64,000 nt of DNA from Fictibacillus sp. BK138 (GCF_004216955.1 NZ_SGXL01000001.1:1111034-1175033); one strand, 5' to 3'. Numbered from the stretch's first letter, positions 17,667 to 27,269 are shown. Program-made: numbers and translations. The notes: generated from the sequence alone by a model not told the origin.

Positions 17667-18869
17667 ATGGGAAAAAAGGTAGTTTTAGCGTACTCTGGGG
17701 GATTAGATACATCGGTGGCGATTCCATGGCTGGCAGAAAAGGGCTATGAGGTAATTGCATTATGCTTGGATGTTGGCGAAGGCAAGGACCTTCCGTTTAT
17801 TCAATCAAAAGCTTTATCCATTGGAGCTTCAGAATCTATCGTATTAGATGTTCAAAAAGAATACGCGGAAGAATATGCATTAGTTGCCCTGCAATCTCAT
17901 GCATTGTATGAAGGGAAATATCCGTTGATCTCTGCATTAAGCAGACCTTTAATCGCAAAAAAATTAGTTGAAACAGCTAAAAAATACGGAGCTACTGCAG
18001 TTGCTCATGGTTGTACAGGAAAAGGGAACGATCAGGTTCGATTTGAAGTTTCTGTTGCAGCACTAGCCCCAGATCTTGAAGTGCTAGCGCCCGTTCGTGA
18101 ATGGAGCTGGTCACGTGAAGAAGAGATTCAATACGCGAAACAGCATGATATTCCAGTTCCTATTAAAAAAGAAAATCCTTTTTCAATTGATCAGAACTTA
18201 TGGGGAAGAAGCAATGAGTGCGGAATTTTAGAAGATCCATGGGCAGCTCCTCCAGAAGAAGCATATGAGATGACAGCAGCACTGGAAAATACACCAGATG
18301 AGCCTCAAATCGTTGAAATTGGATTTGAAAAAGGTGTTCCAGTTTCACTAAACGGTAAGAATGTTTCACTTGAAAAACTTATAGATCAGCTTAATGAATG
18401 GGGCGGTGCACATGGTGTTGGCCGTATTGACCATGTTGAAAACCGATTAGTAGGGATTAAATCACGTGAAGTGTATGAATGCCCTGCAGCGACGACGTTA
18501 ATTAAAGCACATAAAGAGCTTGAAGATTTGACACTTGTTAAAGAAGTAGCTCATTTCAAGCCAATCATTGAAAAGAAAATGACTGAACTAATCTATGAAG
18601 GTCTCTGGTTCTCTCCATTAAATGCATCTTTAAAAGCCTTTTTAGATGAAACGCAAACTCATGTAACAGGAACTGTGCGAGTTAAGTTCTTCAAAGGCCA
18701 TGCAATTGTGGAAGGAAGAAAATCACCATACTCACTTTACGATGAAAAGCTGGCTACTTATACATCAGACGACATGTTTGATCATGGTGCTGCAAAAGGA
18801 TTTATCTCATTATGGGGCCTGCCTACAAAAGTTAGCAGCATGGTTCAAAAAAATGAGGTGAAAGTGTGA
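17667..18869 (+). CDS. argG: Argininosuccinate synthase ArgG
   Basis: Condenses citrulline and aspartate with ATP to argininosuccinate in arginine biosynthesis. The 400-residue product has the N-type PP-loop [10 protein letters not shown] at residues 8-17 and, further on, [15 protein letters not shown], the citrulline/aspartate-binding motif. AGGAGGAGA precedes ATG 17667. argH overlaps its last 4 nt, so the pair is an operon. Confidence 0.97.
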   Translation: MGKKVVLAYSGGLDTSVAIPWLAEKGYEVIALCLDVGEGKDLPFIQSKALSIGASESIVLDVQKEYAEEYALVALQSHALYEGKYPLISALSRPLIAKKLVETAKKYGATAVAHGCTGKGNDQVRFEVSVAALAPDLEVLAPVREWSWSREEEIQYAKQHDIPVPIKKENPFSIDQNLWGRSNECGILEDPWAAPPEEAYEMTAALENTPDEPQIVEIGFEKGVPVSLNGKNVSLEKLIDQLNEWGGAHGVGRIDHVENRLVGIKSREVYECPAATTLIKAHKELEDLTLVKEVAHFKPIIEKKMTELIYEGLWFSPLNASLKAFLDETQTHVTGTVRVKFFKGHAIVEGRKSPYSLYDEKLATYTSDDMFDHGAAKGFISLWGLPTKVSSMVQKNEVKV

Positions 18870-20251
18870 AAAAATTATGGGGAGGCCGTTTTTCGAAACA
18901 GCCGGAAGAATGGGTAGATGAATTTGGGGCTTCCATTTCTTTTGATAAACAACTAGCTACACACGACATCAAAGGCAGCCTTGCTCATGCCAAAATGTTA
19001 TTTCAGAGCGGAATCATCGATGAGAGTGCATATGAGAATATAAAAAATGGTCTTCAAGATCTTCAAGTGCAAGAACAGGAAGGAAAACTTGAGTATTCAG
19101 TAAAGTATGAAGACATTCATTTGAATCTTGAGAAGCTGCTTACTGATCAAATCGGTCCGGATGGCGGGAAGCTCCATACGGCAAGAAGCCGAAATGACCA
19201 AGTGGCGACTGATTTTCATCTTTTTGTAAAAGAAGAAACCTTGGTGATTATAGATCATATTAATGGACTTCAAAACTCCCTGCTGAATCTGGCTGAAGAA
19301 CATGTTGAAACCATTATTCCAGGTTACACGCACCTTCAGCGTGCACAGCCAGTTTCTTTTGCACATCATGTATTAGCTTATTTTTGGATGTTAGAGCGAG
19401 ATAAAGAAAGACTGCAGGACAGTTTAAAAAGAACTGACATTATGCCGCTTGGTGCAGGGGCGCTCGCTGGAACAACATTTCCGATAGATCGAAATATTAC
19501 AATGAACGAACTGGGATTTTCTAAAAAATATTTGAACAGCTTAGACGCAGTCAGTGATCGAGATTTTGCTATTGAATTTTGCAGCAATGCTTCTATGATC
19601 ATGATGCATCTATCACGTTTTTGTGAAGAACTGATCCTTTGGTCATCTGAAGAATTTGGATTTATTGAGATCAGTGACAGCTTTACCACTGGCAGCAGCA
19701 TGATGCCGCAAAAAAAGAATCCGGATATGGCTGAGCTGATTCGCGGAAAAAGCGGCAGAGTATACGGTTCTCTTCTTTCATTGCTTACATTGATGAAAGG
19801 TCTTCCTCTTGCATATAACAAAGACATGCAAGAAGACAAAGAGCCTGTCTTTGACGCTGTAAAAACAGTTAAAGGCTGTTTGAGCATCATGACTGGCATG
19901 ATGAACGAAATAAAAATTAATGAAGACCGAATGAACAAAGCCGTTCACCAAGATTTTTCTAATGCAACTGAACTTGCAGATTATCTTGCCAAGAACGGAA
20001 TCCCTTTTAGAGAAGCGCATGAATTAGTTGGTCAGATGGTTCTTAATTGCATTAAAAAGGGATGCTATTTGCTAGATATTAGTCTCGAGGAATATAAAGA
20101 ATGGTGTCCGATCGTAGAAGAAGATTTGTATGTGGCACTTTCTCCAAAGACTGCAGTTGAAAAAAGAAATTCTGAAGGCGGCACAGGATTCCAAGCTGTA
20201 CGCCAGCAGCTTGAAGCAGCAAAATCAGCTGTATATATTTCCAGTAATTAG
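18866..20251 (+). CDS. argH: Argininosuccinate lyase ArgH
   Basis: Splits argininosuccinate to arginine and fumarate. The 461-residue product has the fumarase-superfamily signature [16 protein letters not shown] near residue 277, an N-terminal KLWGGRFSK motif and [13 protein letters not shown] with the substrate loop. It starts with GTG in the sequence GTGTGA overlapping the argG stop (translational coupling), with GAGGTGA upstream. Confidence 0.97.
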   Translation: MKKLWGGRFSKQPEEWVDEFGASISFDKQLATHDIKGSLAHAKMLFQSGIIDESAYENIKNGLQDLQVQEQEGKLEYSVKYEDIHLNLEKLLTDQIGPDGGKLHTARSRNDQVATDFHLFVKEETLVIIDHINGLQNSLLNLAEEHVETIIPGYTHLQRAQPVSFAHHVLAYFWMLERDKERLQDSLKRTDIMPLGAGALAGTTFPIDRNITMNELGFSKKYLNSLDAVSDRDFAIEFCSNASMIMMHLSRFCEELILWSSEEFGFIEISDSFTTGSSMMPQKKNPDMAELIRGKSGRVYGSLLSLLTLMKGLPLAYNKDMQEDKEPVFDAVKTVKGCLSIMTGMMNEIKINEDRMNKAVHQDFSNATELADYLAKNGIPFREAHELVGQMVLNCIKKGCYLLDISLEEYKEWCPIVEEDLYVALSPKTAVEKRNSEGGTGFQAVRQQLEAAKSAVYISSN

Positions 20252-20318
20252 CCGAGATAACTTTCTTCTGAAGACAGAAACTAATAACAAGGTTTCGATT
20301 ACGAAGGAGGAAAGTTAG

Positions 20319-20480
20319 ATGAACAATGAGAAGCATCCGAATCAGCAGCTGGAATACGATCTAGAGGGCGAAATGACGGTTCATCAGCAGATTACTGAAG
20401 CTTACCAAAGCGGAGTAGTTGATAAAGTTGATCAAGGCCAGCAGCGCACAAAATTAGATGACGAGGAAAGTCTTCAATAG
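20319..20480 (+). CDS. Small 53-residue protein, DUF4025 (YozQ)-like
   Basis: A short gene with GAAGGAGG 8 nt before ATG 20319 and its own terminator. The product is very acidic and Gln-rich; its core VHQQITEAYQSGVVDKVDQ resembles the short Bacillus proteins grouped as DUF4025/YozQ, but I judge this by eye only. It has no cysteine and no membrane segment. It follows argH by 67 nt and may be read from the argGH promoter. Confidence 0.72.
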   Translation: MNNEKHPNQQLEYDLEGEMTVHQQITEAYQSGVVDKVDQGQQRTKLDDEESLQ

Positions 20481-20488
20481 TAATTAAG

Positions 20489-20521
20489 AAAGGATAACTC
20501 GCAGAGAGTTATCCTTTTTTA
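20489..20521 (+). terminator. Terminator after the DUF4025-like gene
   Basis: AGGATAACTC and GAGTTATCCT pair perfectly around GCAGA, followed by TTTTTT. Confidence 0.92.
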
Positions 20522-20546
20522 TACTTATTATATATTAAAGGCGACG

Positions 20547-20622
20547 TAATCACACGTTAATTTTATTAATCACACGTTATTTCCAAAAATCGCACGTTAA
20601 TTAAAATATACGTTATTTTCGG
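20547..20622 (+). repeat. Tandem array of four ~20-nt repeats (AATCACACGTTA)
   Basis: Copies start near 20548, 20568 and 20588 (AATCACACGTTAATTTT, AATCACACGTTATTTCC, AATCGCACGTTAATTAA) with a degenerate fourth (ATATACGTTATTTTC) near 20607. Period is 20 nt. The 327-nt gap before ald holds this array and a terminator; no gene is seen. Confidence 0.8.
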
Positions 20623-20807
20623 CATTCTTCGACACACATTCTCTTCCTTTACTAACGTTGTAATGAATCTTTCTATATAGATTAGGGAACATTAAAATCT
20701 GTCTTACATATAGAAATAAATCCGTCTTTTTATTTTAGTTTTTTGGTGGTATGGTAACTATAGATATGAAGAAAAATTTTCCAATAACTTTCAGGGAGGG
20801 AATGCAG

Positions 20808-21932
20808 GTGAAGATTGGTGTACCGACTGAAATTAAAAATAATGAAAACAGAGTAGCAATGACTCCTGCTGGTGTACTAAACCTGGTGGCGTCTGGCCAT
20901 GAAGTTTTTATTCAAAGAGGCGCTGGCATTGGATCTGGTTTTTCAGATGAAGAATATGAAGGTGCAGGCGGAGTGATTGTTGAGACTCCGACCCAAGCAT
21001 GGTCAATGGAAATGGTTATGAAAGTGAAAGAACCGTTGCCAGAAGAATACTGCTTTTTTCGTGAAGGTCTGATTTTATTCACTTATTTACATCTGGCTCC
21101 TGAACCTGAACTGACAAAAGCTTTAACGGAGAACAAAGTAATCGGGATTGCATATGAAACGGTTCAGCTTCCTAATGGAACACTGCCTCTATTAACACCG
21201 ATGAGTGAAGTTGCTGGAAGAATGGCCGCACAGATCGGCGCGCAGTTTTTAGAGAAGCCTAAAGGCGGACTTGGTATTCTGCTAAGCGGAATTCCTGGTG
21301 TAAGACGCGGAAAAGTGACCGTTATTGGCGGCGGAGTTGTGGGAACGAATGCAGCCAAGATTGCTATGGGCCTTGGGGCTGATGTTACGATTATCGATTT
21401 AAACCCTGAACGTCTTCGACAGCTCGATGATATTTTTGGTGTCGAGATTAATACTCTAATTTCTAATCCTCTAAACATAGCGCTTGCTGTTCAAGAATCG
21501 GCTTTAGTGATTGGTGCAGTTCTGATTCCTGGGGCAAGGGCACCTAAACTGGTAACAGAAGAAATGATTAAAGGGATGCAGCCTGGGGCAGTTATCGTTG
21601 ATGTAGCTATTGACCAAGGTGGGATTTTTGAAACAGTCGATCGGATTACTACTCATGATAACCCTACCTATGAAAAACATGGTGTGCTGCATTATGCGGT
21701 GGCGAATATGCCTGGAGCTGTTCCACGCACATCCACAATTGGACTGACTAACGTAACCGTTCCATATGCCCTGCAGATTGCGAACAAAGGATATGTAAGA
21801 GCGTGTCTGGATAATGAAGCTTTACTAAAAGGTATAAATACACTCGATGGTTTTGTAACCTATAAAGCCGTTGCAGAAGCTCATCAGTTAGACTACAAAG
21901 ACGCAGGTTCAATTCTGGCTCAAAAACAATAA
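20808..21932 (+). CDS. ald: Alanine dehydrogenase Ald
   Basis: NAD-dependent interconversion of L-alanine with pyruvate and ammonia; in Bacillus it supports growth on alanine and sporulation. The 374-residue product (B. subtilis 378) begins [19 protein letters not shown] and has the Rossmann motif [15 protein letters not shown] near residue 172 with the acidic end IIDLNPERL, plus [18 protein letters not shown] 20808 is chosen since AGGGAGGG ends 7 nt before it and the conserved MKIGVP N-terminus begins there; ATG 20802 is too close to that site. Confidence 0.95.
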   Translation: MKIGVPTEIKNNENRVAMTPAGVLNLVASGHEVFIQRGAGIGSGFSDEEYEGAGGVIVETPTQAWSMEMVMKVKEPLPEEYCFFREGLILFTYLHLAPEPELTKALTENKVIGIAYETVQLPNGTLPLLTPMSEVAGRMAAQIGAQFLEKPKGGLGILLSGIPGVRRGKVTVIGGGVVGTNAAKIAMGLGADVTIIDLNPERLRQLDDIFGVEINTLISNPLNIALAVQESALVIGAVLIPGARAPKLVTEEMIKGMQPGAVIVDVAIDQGGIFETVDRITTHDNPTYEKHGVLHYAVANMPGAVPRTSTIGLTNVTVPYALQIANKGYVRACLDNEALLKGINTLDGFVTYKAVAEAHQLDYKDAGSILAQKQ

Positions 21933-21954
21933 CACGTAAGAAATATTAGTTCGA

Positions 21955-21998
21955 GTTCAGCCGATTATCCCTTCTCGCTGGAATCGGACTTTTTTTAT
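21955..21998 (+). terminator. Terminator after ald
   Basis: CCGATT and AATCGG close a stem with further pairing inside (CCCTTCTCGCTGG region) and are followed by seven T. Confidence 0.75.
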
Positions 21999-22073
21999 GT
22001 ATTAAAATAGGGTATGAAAAGGAAAGTAGGGTGCAATAACGAATCCTATTACTTGAAGGAGGGAGTATTTATT

Positions 22074-22754
22074 ATGAAAGTGACGTATCATGGGCATTCA
22101 GTACTTGAAATTCAAGCGGGAGAGCACTCCGTATGGATCGACCCTTTTATTAATGGAAATGGTCAATGTAAAATCAGCGTTGAAGATGTTAAAGCAGATG
22201 TTATCCTTTTAACACATGGTCATAATGATCATGTTGGCGACACTGTAGAAATTGCCAAGAAGAATAACAGCCTTGTTGTAGCACCCTTTGAACTGGCAAA
22301 CTATATAGCTTCAAAAGGTGTCGAAACACATCCGATGCATATCGGAGGCAGTCGTAAATTTGCATGGGGAAAAGTGAAATTCACACAAGCGTTTCATGGC
22401 TCCAGTTATGAGGAAGAGAACGGAACTGTAGTCTACACTGGGATGCCTGCAGGAATTTTATTCTCCTATGACCATAAAACAGTTTATCATGCAGGAGACA
22501 CAGCACTCTTTTCTGATATGAAATTGATCGGTGAACTGGAGAAACCTGATGCAGCTTTCCTGCCGATCGGAGATAACTTTACGATGGGACCAGAAGATGC
22601 ATTAATCGCAGCTAAATGGGTCGGAGCTCCAGTAACCGTTCCTATTCATTACAATACCTTCCCGCCTATCGAACAAGATCCAGAAAGCTCTTTTGTGTCC
22701 AAGCTTGGATCTGGAGGAAGAGTACTGCAGAGCGGTGAAAGCTTAAATATATAA
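22074..22754 (+). CDS. ytkL: Metal-dependent hydrolase YtkL (UPF0173, metallo-beta-lactamase fold)
   Basis: Putative metallohydrolase of unknown substrate. The 226-residue product (B. subtilis 227) has YHGHSVLEI, the metal site [10 protein letters not shown] at about residue 46, YHAGDTALF and the C-terminal [11 protein letters not shown], all standard for UPF0173. ATG 22074 follows GAAGGAGGGAG by 8 nt; the frame extends upstream to 22014 without a ribosome site. Confidence 0.93.
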   Translation: MKVTYHGHSVLEIQAGEHSVWIDPFINGNGQCKISVEDVKADVILLTHGHNDHVGDTVEIAKKNNSLVVAPFELANYIASKGVETHPMHIGGSRKFAWGKVKFTQAFHGSSYEEENGTVVYTGMPAGILFSYDHKTVYHAGDTALFSDMKLIGELEKPDAAFLPIGDNFTMGPEDALIAAKWVGAPVTVPIHYNTFPPIEQDPESSFVSKLGSGGRVLQSGESLNI

Positions 22755-22762
22755 ATGATTCT

Positions 22763-22803
22763 AACCTCCCTTTCTATGCATACGAATGTTAGTAAGGGAG
22801 GTT
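22763..22803 (+). promoter_or_regulatory. Hairpin that is ytkL terminator-like and buries the next gene's SD
   Basis: AACCTCCCTT (22763-22772) is perfectly complementary to AAGGGAGGTT (22794-22803), with a 21-nt loop. The 3' arm contains the only Shine-Dalgarno sequence of the 79-residue gene starting at 22809. Inside, CTAAC (22761-22765) can pair instead with GTTAG (22788-22792). Confidence 0.6.
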
Positions 22804-22808
22804 GTTTT

Positions 22809-23048
22809 ATGAATCAGGAAAAAATCGCAAAGTTGCTTATGTTAGTCGTCTTGGCTTACGTTGGATTACCTGCATTATCATTTGAGGGGCTTACGCTGCA
22901 AACCTTTTTTTCGATTGTCTGGACAGGATTTGCTGGAATATTGGTGCTAAGTTTACTGTTTAATAAAAGTGAAGCTAGGAAAAGAACAGTGAAGAGACAG
23001 GCTTTCGCAAATCAAAAGTCCCGAAAAAGGGTGCATATGGGAAGTTGA
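22809..23048 (+). CDS. Small membrane protein, 79 residues, unknown function
   Basis: Not recognised. Two hydrophobic segments are visible (about residues 8-25, LLMLVVLAYVGLPALSF, and 31-50, FFSIVWTGFAGILVLSLLF), followed by a strongly basic tail (KSEARKRTVKRQAFANQKSRKRVH), so a two-helix membrane protein with a cytoplasmic positive tail is likely. ATG 22809 has AAGGGAGG 7 nt upstream, and that site is part of a hairpin with the end of ytkL. ytoI starts 82 nt downstream. Confidence 0.72.
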   Translation: MNQEKIAKLLMLVVLAYVGLPALSFEGLTLQTFFSIVWTGFAGILVLSLLFNKSEARKRTVKRQAFANQKSRKRVHMGS

Positions 23049-23130
23049 GTTTCTGTTCCATTGCCTGTATAATCTGTATTAGTCAAATAACTGAAACAGA
23101 TAGATACAGGTAAAAGGAACGGTGAATGCA

Positions 23131-24447
23131 ATGCTAACAAAGCATGAACAAATATTGCAGCATATTATAGAGCTTGATGTTGGGTCGAAAATCTCCGTTC
23201 GACAAATCGCAAAAGATCTTACCGTCAGTGAAGGAACGGCTTATCGAGCGATTAAAGAGGCGGAAAACCAGGGGATAGTCAGTACGATTGAACGTGTAGG
23301 GACCATTCGTATTGAAAGGCAAGCCAAAAGCAATATTGAAAAATTAACATTTGCCGAGGTTGTTAATATTGTTGAAGGACAAGTACTTGGAGGCAGAGCT
23401 GGACTTCATAAAACATTGCACAAATTTGTAATCGGTGCAATGAAACTTGAAGCGATGATGCGCTATGTTGATGCTGGAAGTTTATTGATTGTCGGAAACC
23501 GTGTCAATGCTCATGAGTTAGGATTGAAGGCTGGCAGCGCGATTCTGATCACCGGTGGATTTGATACGGAAGAAGAAGTGAAAAGACTTGCTGACGAACT
23601 TGAACTTCCGGTTATCTCTACGAGTTATGATACGTTTACAGTTGCAACAATGATCAATAAGGCAATTCATGACCGGTTAATTAAAAAAGATATCGTACTA
23701 GCTTCAGATATTCTAATACCAATTGATGAAACACATTACCTTTTTCAGCAAGATAAGGTTGAGCGCTGGCATGAGCTTAATCGTGAAACCATGCATAGCC
23801 GTTACCCCGTAGTGGATCAATCGAATCGTGTAACGGGTGTAGTTACCTCGAAAGACATTATTGGTGTATCTGAGGACACGAATATTGAAAAAGTGATGAC
23901 ACGATCACCATTAACAGTAACAGAAAAAACATCTGTTGCAGCATGCGCACACATGATGATTTGGGAAGGCATTGAGTTGCTGCCGGTTACAGGTTCTTCA
24001 CATAAACTGATCGGTATTTTAACCCGGCAAGATGTCTTAAAGGCTATGCAGATGATGCAGAAACAGCCTCAAGTGGGTGCGACGTTCGATGATTTAATCA
24101 CAACAGAATTAAAAGAACATAAGTATGAAAATGATGTAACTTTCACTTGTAAAATCACTCCGCAAATGACGAATCATTTAGGAACTGTTTCCTACGGGGT
24201 ATTAATGACACTAGTTACAGAAACAGCTCGCAAGGCTTTAAGAAGAATTAAAAAAGGTGATGTAGTCGTTGAGAACGTAACCTTCTATTACATTAAGCCA
24301 GTTCAGATAGACAGCGAAATACAATTTGTTCCAAGAGTGCTGGAAGTGAGCAGAAAATTTGGAAAAGTAGATGTTGAGATCTATCATGATGGTAAGATTG
24401 CAGGAAAGGCCATGATGATGGCTCAATTAATCGATCACCGTTCTTAG
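23131..24447 (+). CDS. ytoI: YtoI: HTH, DRTGG, CBS-pair and hot-dog domain protein
   Basis: Multi-domain regulator-like protein of unknown function. The 438-residue product (B. subtilis 439) has an N-terminal winged-helix (DVGSKISVRQIAKDLTVSEGTAYRAIKEAE, residues about 15-45), a DRTGG domain (about 65-185), two CBS motifs (about 195-310, with VVDQSNRVTGVVTSKDI and LIGILTRQDVLKAMQ), and a C-terminal acyl-CoA-thioesterase-type hot-dog fold (about 325-435). CBS domains suggest an adenine-nucleotide ligand. ATG 23131 with GGTGA upstream is preferred over GTG 23122. Confidence 0.9.
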   Translation: MLTKHEQILQHIIELDVGSKISVRQIAKDLTVSEGTAYRAIKEAENQGIVSTIERVGTIRIERQAKSNIEKLTFAEVVNIVEGQVLGGRAGLHKTLHKFVIGAMKLEAMMRYVDAGSLLIVGNRVNAHELGLKAGSAILITGGFDTEEEVKRLADELELPVISTSYDTFTVATMINKAIHDRLIKKDIVLASDILIPIDETHYLFQQDKVERWHELNRETMHSRYPVVDQSNRVTGVVTSKDIIGVSEDTNIEKVMTRSPLTVTEKTSVAACAHMMIWEGIELLPVTGSSHKLIGILTRQDVLKAMQMMQKQPQVGATFDDLITTELKEHKYENDVTFTCKITPQMTNHLGTVSYGVLMTLVTETARKALRRIKKGDVVVENVTFYYIKPVQIDSEIQFVPRVLEVSRKFGKVDVEIYHDGKIAGKAMMMAQLIDHRS

Positions 24448-24559
24448 TGTTGAATTGCGTTCTAGGATTCCGGCACATTATGCTCCCTTGTCAACAAAAC
24501 AAATCATCAAGCAGCATTCTTATAGAAACTAAAGGCTGTTTATCGTAAAATTCGCTGCT

Positions 24560-24818
24560 TTTGTAAGAGGTTAATTTCCGTTACAGGACTCGCTTTCCGC
24601 AGGGTGTGCGGTGAGCCCATTCGTCGCTTTGCGACATTGAATGGTCTCACCTGTCCCACTCATCCTGCAGGACAAGGAAGGCTCCGGTAGCTTAACATCG
24701 CACGAAGAAAATGTGAAGTTCATTTTCGAGGAGTCTCGCCCCTCCACTCCAACTAACTTTTCATTGAAGCAATTTATGTCAAAATCTCTCAGCAGCAATA
24801 ATCTTTTAGAAAAGAACG
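24560..24818 (+). repeat. Intergenic repeat copy R4 (long form with a divergent module)
   Basis: Left end GGTTAATTTCCGTTACAGG, then GACTCGCTTTCC, the inner stem GGTGAG-CCCATTC with GAATGG-TCTCACC and the perfect apex GTCGC-TTT-GCGAC (24623-24635). After it comes a module unlike the other long copies, including the hairpin GAAAATG-TGAAGTT-CATTTTC, then right end CTCCAACTAACTTTTCATTG and tail AGCAATAATCTTTTAG. The 611-nt gap after ytoI holds R4 and R5 and no gene. Confidence 0.82.
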
Positions 24819-25003
24819 TTTTTTAAAACTGTTGCTTAAAAGACATCACTGACAAGTTGATTGGAGTGTAAGAAGCGAGACTCCTGGGGGATCAGTGTGA
24901 CAGGTGAGACACCTAAGGACGCAAAGCGTCGAGGTGGCTCACCGCACCCCCCGGAAAGCGAGCATCTGAAACGGAGATCAACCACTTCCACCAGCAACTA
25001 AGC
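24819..25003 (-). repeat. Intergenic repeat copy R5 (inverted, tail to tail with R4)
   Basis: Plus strand AAGTTGATTGGAGTG to GGAGATCAACCACTTCC. The inner stem is GGTGAGACACCT with AGGTGGCTCACC and the apex GACGC-AAA-GCGTC. It faces R4 tail to tail, as R2 faces R1. Confidence 0.85.
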
Positions 25004-25021
25004 TTTCGATAACAGCCAAAG

Positions 25022-25050
25022 AAAAAAGTCCCTTCGGAGGGACTTTTTCA
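25022..25050 (-). terminator. Terminator of ytpI
   Basis: AAAAAGTCCCT-TCGG-AGGGACTTTTT, a perfect stem closed by a tetraloop. Confidence 0.92.
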
Positions 25051-25058
25051 TACTTTCT

Positions 25059-25358
25059 TCAGTTCGTTTCTTTTGCTTCTTGACGTGCAAGTGTTAAAAA
25101 ATGCTTGTACATTTTCCAGTTCATCAGCAAGAGTACAATTCCGTATGCAAGGAAAATAAGAGCAACCCATAGCTGAACACGGCCTTCTACAGCTGTTAAT
25201 TCGTTTAAACCAAAAGAAGCTAAAAATGCACCGAGTGCCATCTTTGCTTTTGTTCCGGTCCATTGTTTATAAAAAGGCTCTTTTGCACGTACTTCACGAA
25301 CTTTATAAAACACATAAAGAGCAAAAGAAAGTATAATAAGGATAATAAAAATCGGCAT
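25059..25358 (-). CDS. ytpI: YtpI family membrane protein
   Basis: Small integral membrane protein of unknown function. The 99-residue product (B. subtilis about 100) has an N-terminal membrane segment MPIFIILIILSFALYVFY, a basic loop with KEPFYKQWTGTKAKMALGAFLASFGLNE, and a third segment LWVALIFLAYGIVLLLMNW. The ATG at 25358 is used: the run TTGGGGG, 6-12 nt before it, is the ribosome site, not a start. It is transcribed divergently from nrnA. Confidence 0.88.
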   Translation of the reverse strand: MPIFIILIILSFALYVFYKVREVRAKEPFYKQWTGTKAKMALGAFLASFGLNELTAVEGRVQLWVALIFLAYGIVLLLMNWKMYKHFLTLARQEAKETN

Positions 25359-25444
25359 TAAAAATTCCCCCAAGTATTTACTCCACTATATTGTAAACGT
25401 TTAAAACAAGAATTGCCACAACTTAGGTGTAAAAGGAGTTCATT

Positions 25445-26392
25445 ATGAAAGAGGAAATTTTAAATAAAATTAAACAATATGAACGAATTATTATTCACAG
25501 ACATGTAAGGCCAGACCCCGATGCTCTTGGCTCTCAAGGGGGACTTGCATCCATAATTAAGACAAGCTTTCCTGAGAAGGAAGTTTACGCAGTAGGGGAA
25601 GAGGATGATAATCTTATCTTTTTAAATAGAATGGATACCGTGGATGACGATATGTACCGCGGATCTTTAGTCATCATATGCGATACGGCGAATTCTCCAA
25701 GAGTAAGCGATACGCGTTACACTTTAGGTGAAACGGTTATAAAAATTGATCATCATCCAAATGAAGATCCATATGGAGATCTAGTCTGGGTAGATACAGG
25801 GGCTAGTTCTACAAGTGAAATGATAATGGATTTTTATCTTTTTGGGGCAGATAAAGGACTGAAGCTAAACAGTAATGCTGCAAGACTTCTGTATGCTGGG
25901 ATTATTGGTGATACAGGACGCTTCTTGTTTTCGAATACAACAGAAAAGACTCATCGATATGCAGCGATGCTGATTGAAACGGGTTTCGCACCTTCTGAGA
26001 TTCATGAGAATCTTTATAAAATTTCAGAGAAGCTGGTAAGGTTAAATGGTTATGTTCTACAGCATTTTTCAATTGTAGATGAATGTGTCGGTTTTATTCA
26101 TCTCACAGAAGAAACATTAAAGAAATATAGTGCAAGTGCAAGTGAAGCTTCACTTTTAGTTAATTCATTCTCACATGTAGAAGGTCTGTTGGCATGGGTT
26201 TTCTTTGTGGATGAGCCTGATCAAATCAGGGTCAGACTTCGTTCGAAAGGGCCGGTTGTAAATAAGATTGCAGCTAAGTTTAATGGAGGAGGACACCCAA
26301 GAGCATCAGGTGCTACTGTGTATACTAAAGAAGAAACTGAGTCTGTGCTTTCAGAATTAAGGAAAGCTTGTATAGAATATAACACCAAATAA
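25445..26392 (+). CDS. nrnA: Bifunctional oligoribonuclease / pAp phosphatase NrnA
   Basis: DHH/DHHA1 phosphoesterase that degrades nano-RNA and 3'-phosphoadenosine 5'-phosphate. The 315-residue product (B. subtilis YtqI 313) has HRHVRPDPDALGSQGGL near residue 18, VIICDTANSPR, the DHH motif IDHHPNEDP near 101, and the DHHA1 motif NGGGHPRASGA near 280. AAAAGGAG lies 6 nt before ATG 25445. Confidence 0.95.
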   Translation: MKEEILNKIKQYERIIIHRHVRPDPDALGSQGGLASIIKTSFPEKEVYAVGEEDDNLIFLNRMDTVDDDMYRGSLVIICDTANSPRVSDTRYTLGETVIKIDHHPNEDPYGDLVWVDTGASSTSEMIMDFYLFGADKGLKLNSNAARLLYAGIIGDTGRFLFSNTTEKTHRYAAMLIETGFAPSEIHENLYKISEKLVRLNGYVLQHFSIVDECVGFIHLTEETLKKYSASASEASLLVNSFSHVEGLLAWVFFVDEPDQIRVRLRSKGPVVNKIAAKFNGGGHPRASGATVYTKEETESVLSELRKACIEYNTK

Positions 26393-26418
26393 AAAAGGCC
26401 TCATCGGGGGGCCTTTTT
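26391..26418. terminator. Terminator after nrnA
   Basis: AAAAAGGCC and GGCCTTTTT pair around TCATCGGGG; the stem starts at the nrnA stop and also suits the convergent gene. A second 8-bp hairpin (AAGACTTG-TTAT-CAAGTCTT, 26426-26446) lies between it and that gene. Confidence 0.85.
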
Positions 26419-26455
26419 ACACTTTTGAAGACTTGTTATCAAGTCTTACTGTTCA

Positions 26456-26638
26456 TTAATTTTTTTCCGGGATAAACCAAGAGCCAACATCAGTAACATC
26501 TTCGTGAACTTTCAAGTTTAACTTAGCAAGCTCTCTTTTAATTAATTCTGCTACTTCTTTCGTTTCTGCGAATGCAGAGAAACCATTCTGCAATTCTTTA
26601 ACCTTTTCACGTGCAAGTTCTTTTCGATTAATAATCAT
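26456..26638 (-). CDS. Small 60-residue protein, YtzJ-like, unknown function
   Basis: Short gene with a GGGGGGG Shine-Dalgarno stretch 8-9 nt before the ATG at 26638. The product MIINRKELAREKVKELQNGF... is soluble, with two amphipathic helices and a C-terminal DVTDVGSWFIPEKN. The position between nrnA and ytrI suggests it is the counterpart of B. subtilis YtzJ, a recollection of gene order I cannot test here. Confidence 0.7.
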   Translation of the reverse strand: MIINRKELAREKVKELQNGFSAFAETKEVAELIKRELAKLNLKVHEDVTDVGSWFIPEKN

Positions 26639-26759
26639 TGACGTTTCCCCCCCATTGTTCACTCTTTTAATAATATTGTATACAAAAAATGGGGTGAATG
26701 CTATTTCGCTGCCTAAAGATTCATAAAAATGTAATATTTAGACCATAATTTATGCATAT

Positions 26760-27269
26760 TCATTCAACAGCACGCGCAGATATATAAATTCTAAGTATAC
26801 CTGTATAGAGGTATAAGTGATCGATCTTTACTTCATATTTTTGTTCATCATCAAGTTCAAAAGGTTTATTTTCAATGGCTTGTACGAGTAAAGCATGACT
26901 TTTTGCGATTGTCTCGGTGTCCTCACCTATCAGATGCTCTAGATCATCCTCAACTGCCTTCGTTAAATGCAGCTTAGTAAGGTTAGATAATTTATCAGAT
27001 GAAGTATTGGAAAAACGCACATTTATTTCATGCAGTTTGAATTTCTTTGCCAATTCCTCATTTGCCTTTTCATCATCTGAAGTAAGAATTTCATTTTTTT
27101 TCTTATAATCTATTATATCTGCCTGAAGTTTTGCGATCTTATGGATCAGCCTTTCATGAGCTAACCCGCCCTGAAAAAGGAAAAACGCCCAGCCGATAAT
27201 AAAGCCGATTGCCACACCTGCAAAAAAGCGCTGATAGCCTTTTCGGTGATAAAGCGGTGGAATCCTCAT
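26760..27269 (-). CDS. ytrI: Sporulation membrane protein YtrI
   Basis: Mother-cell sporulation protein needed for efficient spore formation. The 169-residue product has a short basic N-terminus (RIPPLYHRKGYQRFF), one membrane segment (about residues 16-33), a coiled-coil stretch (KIAKLQADIIDYKKKNEILTSDDEKANEE) and a C-terminal beta-rich domain. Its ATG shares one base with the ytrH stop (TAATG), with AGGAG upstream, so it is translationally coupled to ytrH. Confidence 0.92.
   Translation of the reverse strand: MRIPPLYHRKGYQRFFAGVAIGFIIGWAFFLFQGGLAHERLIHKIAKLQADIIDYKKKNEILTSDDEKANEELAKKFKLHEINVRFSNTSSDKLSNLTKLHLTKAVEDDLEHLIGEDTETIAKSHALLVQAIENKPFELDDEQKYEVKIDHLYLYTGILRIYISARAVE

Noticed and set aside
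20547-20622. Possible CRISPR array
   Set aside because: A 20-nt period leaves no room for spacers, and no cas genes are present.
24571-24826. Overlapping open frames on both strands in the ytoI-ytpI gap
   Set aside because: Both are readings of repeat copy R4; no ribosome sites.
25390-25403. cre-like TGTAAACGTTTAAA before nrnA
   Set aside because: It misses the conserved C near the 3' end, and nrnA is not known to be carbon regulated; kept only as a weak look-alike.
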